Origin: Flectobacillus major DSM 103
GTDB lineage: Bacteria > Bacteroidota > Bacteroidia > Cytophagales > Spirosomataceae
Length of the DNA stretch: 64,000 nucleotides
Assembly: GCF_000427405.1 (NCBI RefSeq)
Contig: NZ_KE386491.1
Span: 5,239,047-5,303,046 of the forward strand
Reading direction: 5' to 3'
Below the pieces are notes generated by a model that ran no database searches, was not told the DNA's origin, and worked only from the letters and a program-made list of their open reading frames with translations. Positions 19,432-29,463 of the stretch are shown here, in pieces (the first letter of the stretch is position 1; each line of letters begins with the position of its first letter). The position numbers were made by a program, and so were the translations under genes.

Positions 19432-20280
19432 TTTACGTATATTTAATATAGTTTGAAATTTGTTTTTGGTATAGATTTAATAGATATTTTGTTTTATTTT
19501 TAGTGAGTTTTGTATGATATTATTATTGCATGCGAGTAATTGCAAGGGATACTATTTGCTAATAGAAAGGAGAATAAAAGGGGGAGTAATCCATTGAATT
19601 TTTTCATAGAATCGTTTTTATTGGCCAGCATACAGAATAAAGTATGCTACGGAAAACCACTATAGTAATGGATATTTTGACAGAAATAGCAAAATAATGA
19701 TGAGTTTATAAGATGCTTGAGGGCTAGTTTTTTTACTAATATTCAGAATAAAATATATTTACGTATATATAATATAGTTAGTAAATATATGTTTTGTTTT
19801 GTTAAAATGATATTTTGTTAGGTATAATACTGCATTTGACATTTCTTATAGTTTCTATGACTAATGAAATTTAGTTTTTTTTGAAAAAATATAAATAGTA
19901 GTAGACTCATTTTTTTGCTAAATATTTAGTTAATTAACTGATAATTAGTCGTTTATTGTTTTAAATTTTATTGATGTACGAAGGGAGTTATTAGCTTACT
20001 TTTATATTCGATGTAGTATATTATTTTGTATGTTATTTTAATGGTTTTGAGTGATAAAAAATGCTTTTTGTATGAAACATACCTATTGTATATAATTGAT
20101 AGCAATAACATGAAGGTATGGTATAATTCTTGATAATCATGACATTAAAAATACGTTTGATGGCTAAATAAGTCCTTTTGTATGTTAAAAATGATAGTTT
20201 GTGGGCATTGTGTTGTTATTTATCTTTTTCCATCTTTTTGGCTTAATTTTTGTTTCTAAATTGTTTGTTAAAATCCATTT
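19432..20280. repeat. long non-coding direct repeat, copy 1 (R1)
   Basis: This copy aligns with 28121-28972 in the same orientation with only scattered substitutions and short indels; by eye roughly nine bases in ten agree. Similarity begins abruptly at tttacgtatatttaatatag and ends after gtttgttaaaat(a/c)catttt. The element contains no shared open frame. Inside are two hairpins: agcatac/gtatgct (19627-19633 with 19642-19648) and the longer one at 19753-19790. A 22-base motif at its left edge recurs 326 bases further in. Both copies lie upstream of the first gene of a block of surface-protein genes. Confidence 0.9.
19753..19790. other. hairpin in R1 with compensatory changes relative to R2
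   Basis: A ten-base stem (atatatttac 19753-19762 with gtaaatatat 19781-19790) closes an 18-base loop that is identical in the second copy. Two base pairs differ between copies and both sides change together (A-T to G-C and T-A to C-G). Confidence 0.6.
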
Positions 20281-21236
20281 TAGATATGATGGATGGACTA
20301 ATTTTAAGGTACATTATAAATATGTCGTATTAGTAGTGTATGTATAAAACAGCTATTAGGCAAAAATTATAATTACTGTGACAACTCATTAAAATATCCG
20401 TATACTTATTAGTACTTATCACATACAAATTAATATTGAAAATCACTTTTATGGTTAAACTCCTAAGTTCTTTAACGGGACTAGTTTGGCGTTACCTCTC
20501 TGTTTGCTAACGTTTTAATAAGTAAAACAATGTAGGTTGTTGGAAAAGTTTTGGTAACTTACTCAAAGAAACTTAACGTTATCTTGACTTACTATGACTT
20601 TCTCTGGACAGATACATCTTCAAAAAGGAAACGAGGTAGTTTCCTATCTAGAAATTGAGATATTCAAAGTACTTCATTATTGATGAGTACATCGCAAGTT
20701 ATCAATCATTATGTTTTTAAACTATATTATTGAATCCTGAGAGCTTTTAAAGGAAATTAAAATTAGTTTAGATAGCTTGTCCCTCAATACTGATGGATAG
20801 ATTGAATGTTGTAGCTAACGGCTCAAAAGAACAAAAAAGAGTATACTTTTAGAAAGTAACTATTGCTAAAATCAAACCCAATCTCATTAGGTTTGAATTC
20901 TTATTGTAAAATTGAATGTGCTTTTATTTTCTGTCATTTTAGTAAAACAAAAGTTTAAAAGGCTTTATGAATAATGATATAGGTTTTTTATAATGAATAT
21001 TTTTGTAGTTCAGGATGTAATAAAGAGAGGTATTATCATGAGTGTTAATCAATGTTTTCTACATACTAAAAACATTCACTGCATTGCATATATCGCTGAT
21101 TTTTCAAGAACTGTAATAAGTTTGACTAATTAGAAATTTTTCTCGTGATGATAATGAATTCTGGATTCAAGAGAATTGATTTTTCTATTGAATCTCTACA
21201 TAGTAAATCTAGTTTAATAAGTTAAAATCTTTTGTG

Positions 21237-24200
21237 ATGAAAACAAATCTATCTAAATGCACATTGAGGTTTAAGCTTAATGTATTATTGTTTATATTAG
21301 CTTTAATATACAATAATTCAAGCTTTTCTCAGTCTCCTGGTGGTGTATCTACCAATATTGTAGCTTGGTATCGAGGCGATTTGGGTCTATCTTCCACTGG
21401 TTGGACAGATCGAACCTCAAATGGCTATGATTTAACAAGAGGTACAACTCTTACCAATAATAATTTTATGAACTTTAACCCTGTAGCGACTTTTAGTAGT
21501 ACTACAACTCATACCTATAGTAGTGTTAATACCGCAAAGGGAAGCTGGCCTGTAGGGACTACAGCTAATACATATTATTATGTTGCTTTCATGGGAACTA
21601 CAGCTGGAAATGATCATGTTGCGGGGATAGGGTCAAGTGGAGCCAATACTGGGCAACACTCAGGAATGGCTACCACTACAGGTAATTTTGGTTCAGGAGG
21701 GAGTACGTCTCTTACTGGTACAAATAATGCAGTTTATGCTACTCAAACTTGGCTTACCAACCCAAAAAGTTTGGTACGATATGGCTTCAATGGAGGTACA
21801 GGCAATAATTATATGTCAGTAAATGGAAATATAGAGACCACCTCTTCTATTACTGTTACTCCAACTATTGCCAATACAGCACCATTCAGAGTAGGTTCTT
21901 CTGGAGTTTCTGGTACAGGTAACTGGACCGGAGATATTGCTGAGGTTATTGTATTCTCTGGCAAACATACACAAGCAGATTATGATAAGGTAGAGTCTTA
22001 TTTGGCTTTAAAATACGGGCTTACTAAAAACGGTAACTACATAAGTAGTACAGGGGCATCTGTATGGACAGTTGCTGGTCACTCTGGTTATACAAACAAT
22101 ATAGCAGGGATTGGTAACGATGATGCACTTAATCAAAAGCAATCGACGAGTTCAAATAATGGTACACAGCTTATTATTGGTACTACTGGTATCTCAAATA
22201 CTAATGCTCTTAATGGAACATCACTTAATAATGGACAATATTTAGTATGGGGAGACAATGGGCAGCCTAAAACATTTTCAACACCATTCACAGGAATCGC
22301 CAACATTAATTATAGGGTATCTTCGGTTTGGAATGTACAAAACACAGGTAATGTTGGTATAGTAAGAGTGCTTTGGAGAGCTGGAATGTCAAATTTAAAG
22401 CTCATTCAAAGTACTGATGCTACTATTGATGCCTCAGATATAATCACAGACATGAGTGCAAATACCACTACTATAAATGGTAATACTTATAATTACGCAG
22501 ATGTAACATTGGCAAATGGGCAATTTTTTACATTTGCAGGTTATGTGTGTGCACCAGGAGGAGTATTGAATAGTCTAAGAGTATGGCTTAAAGGGGATGA
22601 CGGTTTTACTCCATCAGTTTGGTATGATCATTCAGGAAATAATAACCATTATATTCAGCCAGCTTTAGATCAGCAACCCCTTATTACAAATGGTGTTAAG
22701 TATAACTTTAACCCTACTGTAGATTTTAATAATAATACAAGGAATATGTACATTCCTAATGGGCCATTTTCAGCTGATGCAATGCCGGGTACTATATTTA
22801 TACCTACACTAAGACAAGTTGGCTCTGGTCAACAACATATATTATCTTTTGGAGGGAGTGTTTATAATTCTGGAACTAATGAATTTCCGGCTTTAGGAAT
22901 TGAAAATACAGCTGGAAATATCTATATAAGAAATGCTGGTACAGGTACACCATCAAGTGCATCAGCGGGTTTTGCTCTTGGCCAGAATGAGTTTCGTTTA
23001 TTGGATTGGAGCTGGATTTTAGGAACTCAAAATGTAAAAATAGGTAGAGATGGTGAGGATTTTCAAACTGCAACAACCTCTGCAACTTATGGGAACGGTT
23101 TTAAATTGGCTAGTGGGTCAATAATTGGTAAAGAATTAGCCGATTATTATTATGGTGATATTCCAGAGATAATAATGTATGAAAAACAATTAACCGCTCA
23201 GGAATATTCTAGGGTTAGATCATATTTAGCTATAAAATATGGTGTTACGTTGCTTCAACCACAAAACTATGTTAATTCTAGTAATGATATTATTTGGAAT
23301 AGTTCTATCAATACAACATTTAACAATAATATTTTTGGTATAGGTCATGATTTAACGTCTTGTTTGAATCAGAAAATTTCTACAAGTTTAACAGCATTAA
23401 ACAATCCATCATTAAATGCACAATTAATTGTTTCTACTACCAATAATTTTACGTCATCCAATATTGATGCAAGCCGAACAGCATTGACTAACGGACAGTA
23501 TCTAATGTTTGGCGATAATGGGAATAATTCTAATGTGCTTACTGATGTTGATCCATCAATTTGCCCAGCACTATCAAGTGGTGTTAAAAGAATTGCCAAA
23601 TCTTGGAGAACACAAAATACAAATGGAGTTTCCAATGTTTGGATGGAGTTAAATCTAAATGCTTATGAGATTAATTCAAATATTTTCTTATTAATAGGAG
23701 ATGCTATTGATGGAAGTGGCAATATTACAGGTAATTTAACAAGAGTATATGCTTCTTCATTTTCATCAGGCAAAGCTATATTTAATGCTTCATTATCAGG
23801 CATAAAATATTTTACAGTATTAGGTGAGCAAGCCCCATATACTTGTACTCTTTGTGAATCAGGAAAAACTGTAGCCAAACAAGGAGAGCCATGGAATACT
23901 TCAGCCAAAAGATCTGCTAATAACACAGGTACTTATAATGCTGGCACACCAGTAGGCTCAGGTCAAATTACTGCTGTAAGCTCTATCGTATACAATGGCA
24001 CTGCTGTCGAAAGTAACCCAACGTCATATCCAAGGAATGATGGTCGCTTTGTTAAAATTAGCAGAAGAGATAATGCAACAGGCACTGGTAATACTGCTGT
24101 TTATACGACACAATTTAGTGCAGCCTCGAAGGTAAGCTTCCTCGTTCGTGGGATGGAGTTGAGAAGTAACCAAGCTGTTATTGTTTCTGTAAAAGGATTT

Positions 24201-27200
24201 TGTGGAACAGGTATTGTTTTACCAAAAATTACTTATGAAAGACCTGACAAGTATGCTAGATATAGAACTTTTAGTATCTCGGGCAATACAATGACTGGAT
24301 TTAAACGTGGAGTATGGTATTCTAGAAATTCTGGTGCAATCGTTACTTTCGAGAAACCCGTAGAAAAAGTGGAAGTAACTTATCAAGTTAATAGATTTGA
24401 TACTAGAGTACGTACGAAATACATCAGAATTGGTGATATGACATTAACTTGTTCTAATCCAGTAACACCAAATCCAGACAATGTTCATGTTGTTCAAGAT
24501 TATGCAGATAATAATATTACTCAATGCGAAGATCCAACATTAACATTTAAAATTTCAAATACCAATTGTACTGATAGGGTTGTAAATATTACCGAAAATA
24601 CCTTGCCTGCAGGGCTAGAGTATATTCCAGACACCTATAATGGCCCGGGTACTCCTACTATTACCGCTACTACTTTTAGTTTAAGTAATATTACTGTTCC
24701 TCCTGGAGACAACACTGTAACATTCTCTATCGGTGTACAACCTATTGCTACTGGAACTTTTGAGGTTCAAGCCAAGTATAATGCAACGGTTGCAAGTGGA
24801 GGTTCTGGAAACACTATCTTGAGTGACGATGAAAGCGGGCAAGTTGGCTTACAAACTACAAAATTAAATGTTGGACCCGCTACTATTGTACCACTACCAG
24901 ACTTTACGGTAACACAAGATGCAATAGGTTGTGGAAATATAAACTATACTGTAACCTTTAACAATACTACAGGAAGTGCGGTAACTAATGTAATATTTGA
25001 TTCGCAGTTAGATGGTACTCAGTCATTGAATGCAGGAACAGTATCGAATACTTTTGGAGGTGTAACAGACCCAGACCCTTATACTGACGTTGACAACTTA
25101 CAAATAGTAGGGATGACTATACCTACTGGTATAAGTACATTTACTTTCCAAACTACAAATAGTACCAATTTGATAGACCCCGAAAATATATTCACCATAA
25201 TGAGAGATCCTGCAGTTGATGCATGTGCTTTGAAAAATGAAAAACAAGCGATTTCTCCAGCTAAAACATGTACATCATGTATCGGAGGGAAACAGGTTTT
25301 GAAAAATAGTGAGGCAATGTACAACCAAGGAACAACCACACTTAATACTGTTATCAATAAAGCTTTAATTGGAAGCAGCCCAGAAAGTGGAGCATTAAGT
25401 GCTGATATTACCTTTAATTATTCAAATGGAGCATTAGAGTATATTCCTAACTCAAATCCAAGGAAATATGGAAAATGGGCAAGATTAAGTAGATATGATA
25501 ATTCCTCGACAGGAAAAGTTACTTATACAGTTAATTTAAAGGATGCTTCAGGTGCGGTGTCAGCCACTCCAAGTTTCTTAATTGCAGGTATTAATAAGCA
25601 ATCGGAAACAGCCGATGTAGTTAAAGTTCGTGGATACTGTGGGGCAACTGAAGTTTTGCCTAAAATGAAATATATGTATAACAAAACAGCAAATATAAAT
25701 ACAACTCGTAGAAGATACACAATTGACTCAGCAATGGCTACCGCTACAGGAATAAAATCGAACTATGATTTGTACGCGGAAGCAACCTTGGCTGTAGAGT
25801 TTGAAGCTAAAGTAGAGAAAATTGTTATAGAATGGTCTAATACTAAAACACGAGTAAGAAAGCGTGTGCAACGTCTATATATTGGTGATATGACATTTGT
25901 ATGTGATAACCCACTTGAGCCTAATGCGGATTTAGTGAATATAAATGCAATGTATGTAGAGGACAGCCTTCCAACTTGTGAAGAAGCAACAATGAAGCTA
26001 AAAATTATTAATCAAAATTGTACCAACAAGGTGGTTAATATAATAAATGCACTTCCAACAGGGATTGAATATGTCGCTGATAGTTATGTAGGGCTCGGTA
26101 CAGAAACACCAGCTACTTTGAGTGGGCAAAATTTTGTACTTAATAATTTAAGTGTACCAAGTGGTATATCCTACTTATACATGAAAGTAAAGCCTACTTT
26201 AACAAGTACAAGTGGAATATACTCAACTCAATACAACTATACGATTGTAGGTGGTACCAATACACCGAATCCTTATAGTAGTGATAATGAAAGTAGTCTG
26301 GATGGTTTACAAGCTACCTCACTTACTTACACAGCTGTGGCTACGCCTTCAAAACCAACAATTACTTTAGCTGTGGATACATGTTATAGTAGTAATACTA
26401 ATAGTGTACTAACTTATACTATTTCTGTTAAAAACACATCTACTTCTACTATTACAGTAGCTGAAATACTACAAAATTTAGAAGCTAGTCAAACTTATGT
26501 TTCTGGAAGTTTTGTAGCTGCAGGGTTTAGTACAAATGGTACATTTACTAATGATACCAGTTATGTTGCATTCGATAATTATCAGTTAGCTGCTAATGGT
26601 ACTGGAACATTAACCTACTCCGTAAATACGAATGATTCCTACAATTATGATGAAACGGACACTTCTGTTTCGACTACAGGGGATTTTATGAGAACATCGG
26701 TTCAAGCCACAATAGATTTGAATGGTGAGTGTGCTTCGAGTAGTACTATTTTATCAAATGAATTAATTGTCAATACATGTGTAGGCAGTCCAAATGCGGT
26801 AGTCAATATTAAAGTATTACTTCAAGGAGCACTGAATGGTACTACAGGTACCATGACCAAGGCATTGAATACACAGAATTTGATACCCCTATCAGATCCT
26901 TACGACTTAGGAGCTACAACCACATCAACAGTTCTGACTACAAACGAGATAACAGATTGGGTTCGTGTAGAACTAAGAACAGGAACAAGTGGAGCTACTA
27001 TTCAGGAAAGTATAGCTGCATTGGTTTCGACAGATGGAACTTTACATAACCCAGATGGCAGTACTCCGTTAAAGTTTCAGGCTACTACTGGGAATTTCTA
27101 TGTTGCTATTCGTCACAGAAATCACCTAGGTGTGATGACTACTTCACAACAAATGATTTCAAGTACTCCTATTACGATAGATTTTACCTCATCCACGACT

Positions 27201-27527
27201 TCTACATTTGGTAGCAATGCACAGGCCACCATTGGAAGTATAAAGGCTCTTTGGGCGGGTAATGCTACGGGATTGACTGTAGGAGGCACTGATAATGTTC
27301 GTTACAGTACAGGAGACATCAATGCTGTTACAGGTTACTTGACTACTCAAACAGGTAGTGCAGGAGGGGTAAAAATAGGTGTATATACTAAAGAAGATAC
27401 AAACCTAGATGGAGTAGTACGCTATTCTGGAGCAACAAGAGATATTCTTCCAATTATTAACACTATTCTAGCTCATCCTGGAAATGCTTTACAACAATTA
27501 GGATTTATCGTTAGTCAAGCTTTCTAA
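21237..27527 (+). CDS. giant secreted surface protein with LamG-like, DUF11-type and C-terminal Ca-binding-like modules
   Basis: This is a 2096-residue protein. The ATG at 21237 is preferred over the GTG one codon earlier. The signal peptide is within residues 1-32 (KLNVLLFILALIYNNSSFSQ). Residues ~40-260 and ~440-680 are two concanavalin/LamG-like modules (WYRGDLGLSSTGWTDRTSNG; WLKGDDGFTPSVWYDHSGNN), each ending in an ALKYG or AIKYG segment and a GIGNDD/GIGHD block. Cys-rich modules follow with CESGKTVAKQGEP/CIGGKQVLKNSEA and DUF11-like segments (LPAGLEYIPD, LPTGIEYVADSY). The last ~240 residues are a module repeated in the protein at 32931-34178, with a dockerin-like EDTNLDGVVRYSG loop. No typical T9SS tail is present. 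It is likely an adhesin or matrix protein. Confidence 0.85.
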   Translation: MKTNLSKCTLRFKLNVLLFILALIYNNSSFSQSPGGVSTNIVAWYRGDLGLSSTGWTDRTSNGYDLTRGTTLTNNNFMNFNPVATFSSTTTHTYSSVNTAKGSWPVGTTANTYYYVAFMGTTAGNDHVAGIGSSGANTGQHSGMATTTGNFGSGGSTSLTGTNNAVYATQTWLTNPKSLVRYGFNGGTGNNYMSVNGNIETTSSITVTPTIANTAPFRVGSSGVSGTGNWTGDIAEVIVFSGKHTQADYDKVESYLALKYGLTKNGNYISSTGASVWTVAGHSGYTNNIAGIGNDDALNQKQSTSSNNGTQLIIGTTGISNTNALNGTSLNNGQYLVWGDNGQPKTFSTPFTGIANINYRVSSVWNVQNTGNVGIVRVLWRAGMSNLKLIQSTDATIDASDIITDMSANTTTINGNTYNYADVTLANGQFFTFAGYVCAPGGVLNSLRVWLKGDDGFTPSVWYDHSGNNNHYIQPALDQQPLITNGVKYNFNPTVDFNNNTRNMYIPNGPFSADAMPGTIFIPTLRQVGSGQQHILSFGGSVYNSGTNEFPALGIENTAGNIYIRNAGTGTPSSASAGFALGQNEFRLLDWSWILGTQNVKIGRDGEDFQTATTSATYGNGFKLASGSIIGKELADYYYGDIPEIIMYEKQLTAQEYSRVRSYLAIKYGVTLLQPQNYVNSSNDIIWNSSINTTFNNNIFGIGHDLTSCLNQKISTSLTALNNPSLNAQLIVSTTNNFTSSNIDASRTALTNGQYLMFGDNGNNSNVLTDVDPSICPALSSGVKRIAKSWRTQNTNGVSNVWMELNLNAYEINSNIFLLIGDAIDGSGNITGNLTRVYASSFSSGKAIFNASLSGIKYFTVLGEQAPYTCTLCESGKTVAKQGEPWNTSAKRSANNTGTYNAGTPVGSGQITAVSSIVYNGTAVESNPTSYPRNDGRFVKISRRDNATGTGNTAVYTTQFSAASKVSFLVRGMELRSNQAVIVSVKGFCGTGIVLPKITYERPDKYARYRTFSISGNTMTGFKRGVWYSRNSGAIVTFEKPVEKVEVTYQVNRFDTRVRTKYIRIGDMTLTCSNPVTPNPDNVHVVQDYADNNITQCEDPTLTFKISNTNCTDRVVNITENTLPAGLEYIPDTYNGPGTPTITATTFSLSNITVPPGDNTVTFSIGVQPIATGTFEVQAKYNATVASGGSGNTILSDDESGQVGLQTTKLNVGPATIVPLPDFTVTQDAIGCGNINYTVTFNNTTGSAVTNVIFDSQLDGTQSLNAGTVSNTFGGVTDPDPYTDVDNLQIVGMTIPTGISTFTFQTTNSTNLIDPENIFTIMRDPAVDACALKNEKQAISPAKTCTSCIGGKQVLKNSEAMYNQGTTTLNTVINKALIGSSPESGALSADITFNYSNGALEYIPNSNPRKYGKWARLSRYDNSSTGKVTYTVNLKDASGAVSATPSFLIAGINKQSETADVVKVRGYCGATEVLPKMKYMYNKTANINTTRRRYTIDSAMATATGIKSNYDLYAEATLAVEFEAKVEKIVIEWSNTKTRVRKRVQRLYIGDMTFVCDNPLEPNADLVNINAMYVEDSLPTCEEATMKLKIINQNCTNKVVNIINALPTGIEYVADSYVGLGTETPATLSGQNFVLNNLSVPSGISYLYMKVKPTLTSTSGIYSTQYNYTIVGGTNTPNPYSSDNESSLDGLQATSLTYTAVATPSKPTITLAVDTCYSSNTNSVLTYTISVKNTSTSTITVAEILQNLEASQTYVSGSFVAAGFSTNGTFTNDTSYVAFDNYQLAANGTGTLTYSVNTNDSYNYDETDTSVSTTGDFMRTSVQATIDLNGECASSSTILSNELIVNTCVGSPNAVVNIKVLLQGALNGTTGTMTKALNTQNLIPLSDPYDLGATTTSTVLTTNEITDWVRVELRTGTSGATIQESIAALVSTDGTLHNPDGSTPLKFQATTGNFYVAIRHRNHLGVMTTSQQMISSTPITIDFTSSTTSTFGSNAQATIGSIKALWAGNATGLTVGGTDNVRYSTGDINAVTGYLTTQTGSAGGVKIGVYTKEDTNLDGVVRYSGATRDILPIINTILAHPGNALQQLGFIVSQAF
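26811..27527 (+). repeat. 717-bp duplicated C-terminal module, copy 1
   Basis: This segment has the same length as 33462-34178 and is nearly identical in DNA, ending at the stop codon in both genes. One internal patch (about 27137-27180) is clearly divergent while both flanks stay nearly identical. The encoded module runs from KVLLQGALNGTTG through [15 protein letters not shown] to the C-terminus. Confidence 0.9.
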
Positions 27528-27631
27528 GTATACTAAACATAGTTGTTATTTGGAAGTATTACCCAAACACAATTTGGGAATCTTTTAATTGTTAATGACA
27601 ATTCATAATAATGAATGTTATACGTTATTTG

Positions 27632-27670
27632 ATGAGAATCCACCCCCAAAAGGTGGGTTCTCATTTTTTG
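27632..27670 (+). terminator. intrinsic terminator after the giant gene
   Basis: A stem atgagaatccacc (from 27632) pairs with ggtgggttctcat (27652-27664), allowing one G-T type mismatch, and is followed by T6. It lies about 105 bases after the stop at 27527 and ends the first transcription unit of the locus. Confidence 0.8.
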
Positions 27671-28120
27671 GATGTTATTTTTTGAAGTAGATATAATGAA
27701 GTTATAACTTAGTTAAACAAAAAAGTTAAAAGTCTTAATGATGTTTTAATCATTTCCTGCCTTACGTTTGAAGAGCTGCCTTTAGGACAAGGCTGTAGAT
27801 GTTTTGGGAAAATAGTCCCTTTATATACTACTTCAAAGTATTGTTGACAATATGCTAAAGTAAAATTTGATAGTTATCTTGAAGAAAAGAAACCACAACA
27901 GCTTTAGTAACCCCAAAAGAGAATATATCCCTAGTTTCAATAGTGTTATTGTTCAAGTTCATTATGCTGTGTTCATACTACTTTTAACTAAATTATTCGT
28001 TAAGGTTGTATTGGGTATTGTTAAACTAAAGCCTACCAAAATCTATATCCCCTTTTTAAATGCTATTGTATCTTGGTACTACTATGCTGGTCAGCGAGAA
28101 GTGGTGAACTTATGGGTGTT

Positions 28121-28972
28121 TTTACGTATATTTAATATAGTTTGAAATTTGTTTTTGATATAGGTTTAATAGATATTTTGTTTTCTTTTTAGTGTGTTTT
28201 GTATGATATTATTATTGCATGCGAGTAATTGCAAGGGATACTATTTGCTAATAGAAAGGAGAACAACAAGGGGAGTAATCAATTAAATTTTTCATAGAAT
28301 CGTTTTTATTGGCCAGCATACAAAATAAAGTATGCTACAGAAAACCACTATAGTAATGGATATTTTGACAGAAATAACAAAACAATGATGACTTTATAAG
28401 AAGCTTGAGGGCTAGTTTTTTTACTAATATTCAGAATAAAACACATTTGCGTATATATAATATAGTTAGCAAATGTATGTTTTGTTTTGTTAAAATGATA
28501 TTTTGTTAGGTATAATACTGCATTTGACATTTCTTATAGTTTCTATGACTAATGAAATTTAGTTTATTTTTGAAAAAATATAAATAGCAGTAGACTCATT
28601 TTTTTTTTGCTAGATATTTGATTAATTAACTGATAATTAGGTGTTTATTGTTTTTAATTTTGTTGATGTACGAAGGTGGTTATTAGCTTACTTTTATATT
28701 TGATGTAGTATATTATTTTGTATGTTATTTTAATGATTTTGAGTGATAAAAAATACTTTTTGTATGAAAAATACCTATTGTATATAATTGATAGCAATAA
28801 CATGAAGGTATGGTATAATTCTTGATAATCATGACATTAAAAATACGTTTGATGGCTAAATAAGGCCTTTTGTATGTTAAAAATGATAGTTTGTGGGTAT
28901 TGTATTGTCATTTATCTTTTTCCATCTTTTTGGCTTAATTTTTGTTTCTAAATAGTTTGTTAAAATACATTT
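28121..28972. repeat. long non-coding direct repeat, copy 2 (R2)
   Basis: This is the same-orientation copy of 19432-20280, starting at tttacgtatatttaatatag and ending near 28972. It has the same internal order: the agcatac/gtatgct hairpin (28315-28321 with 28330-28336), the 22-base motif again at 28446 and the long hairpin at 28441-28478. The two copies flank the 2096-residue gene, 8689 bases apart, so homologous recombination between them would remove exactly that gene. Confidence 0.9.
28441..28478. other. hairpin in R2, counterpart of 19753-19790
   Basis: acacatttgc (28441-28450) pairs with gcaaatgtat (28469-28478) with one C-A mismatch, around the same 18-base loop as in R1. Read as the minus-strand RNA the mismatch becomes a G-U wobble. 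Confidence 0.6.
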
Positions 28973-29463
28973 ACAAGATGATTAACGGAGTCAAACTCAT
29001 AATAAATATGCCTACTGTTTCAGCAAAGAACAAGCTTAATAGAAAAAAGTGTACAATAACTAAATTTAGATGATTCAGAAATAAAAGAAACAATCATTTG
29101 ATTATAATGAAAGTGTTAGTAGTATGAATAGTGTAGGATAAATATTGTATCAAAAGTTACAATGATTGTGACAATTTATGAAATCTCTCGTATCATTGTT
29201 AGTGCTCATCAGAGCAAATTAGCATTAAAATATGATTTATATGACTAGGACATCATTTGCTTAAGTAGCTTCTTGTCTTCCCAAAGTCAATTAATACTGC
29301 AAATAACATTTGATTAATATAGGTTTATCTATACCAATATTTACTTTTTCTATACAATATATTATCGTTAAGCAACTGTTTTGTAATCCTCTAACTAACA
29401 GAAGATTATGATATTAAGCTAATGAATTAATAATTCATACAATAAATTTAATTCCTTATCACA

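Larger units (their letters stand above)
18770..21236. other. 2.5-kb gene-free region ahead of the surface-protein locus
   Basis: This very AT-rich stretch has stop codons scattered in all frames and no credible coding sequence. About 850 bases of it (19432-20280) are a near-copy of 28121-28972. After that, a weaker resemblance resumes briefly (20378-20453 with 29168-29243, beginning gtgacaa in both). The remaining ~950 bases before the giant gene hold nothing I can name. A long leader or regulatory RNA for the downstream gene is possible. Confidence 0.6.
27528..29463. other. 1.9-kb gene-free region between surface-protein units
   Basis: It contains the terminator at 27632-27670, an unassigned AT-rich stretch, repeat copy R2 (28121-28972) and ~490 bases of leader sequence before the gene at 29464. 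A 92-codon frame at 27867-28145 runs into the repeat and has no recognisable protein character, so no gene is called. Confidence 0.55.

Noticed and set aside
20460-20620. LytTR-type binding sites (AACGTTA-like words at ~20512 and ~20574)
   Set aside because: Only isolated partial matches were found, about 60 bases apart rather than the expected direct repeat one helical turn apart.
18770-21236. Search for tRNA, transposase or phage remnants in the gene-free region
   Set aside because: No tRNA-like arms, no transposase fragments and no terminal inverted repeats bounding R1 were seen.
27867-28145. 92-codon frame before repeat R2
   Set aside because: It runs into the repeat boundary, has no recognisable motif and no counterpart in front of R1.
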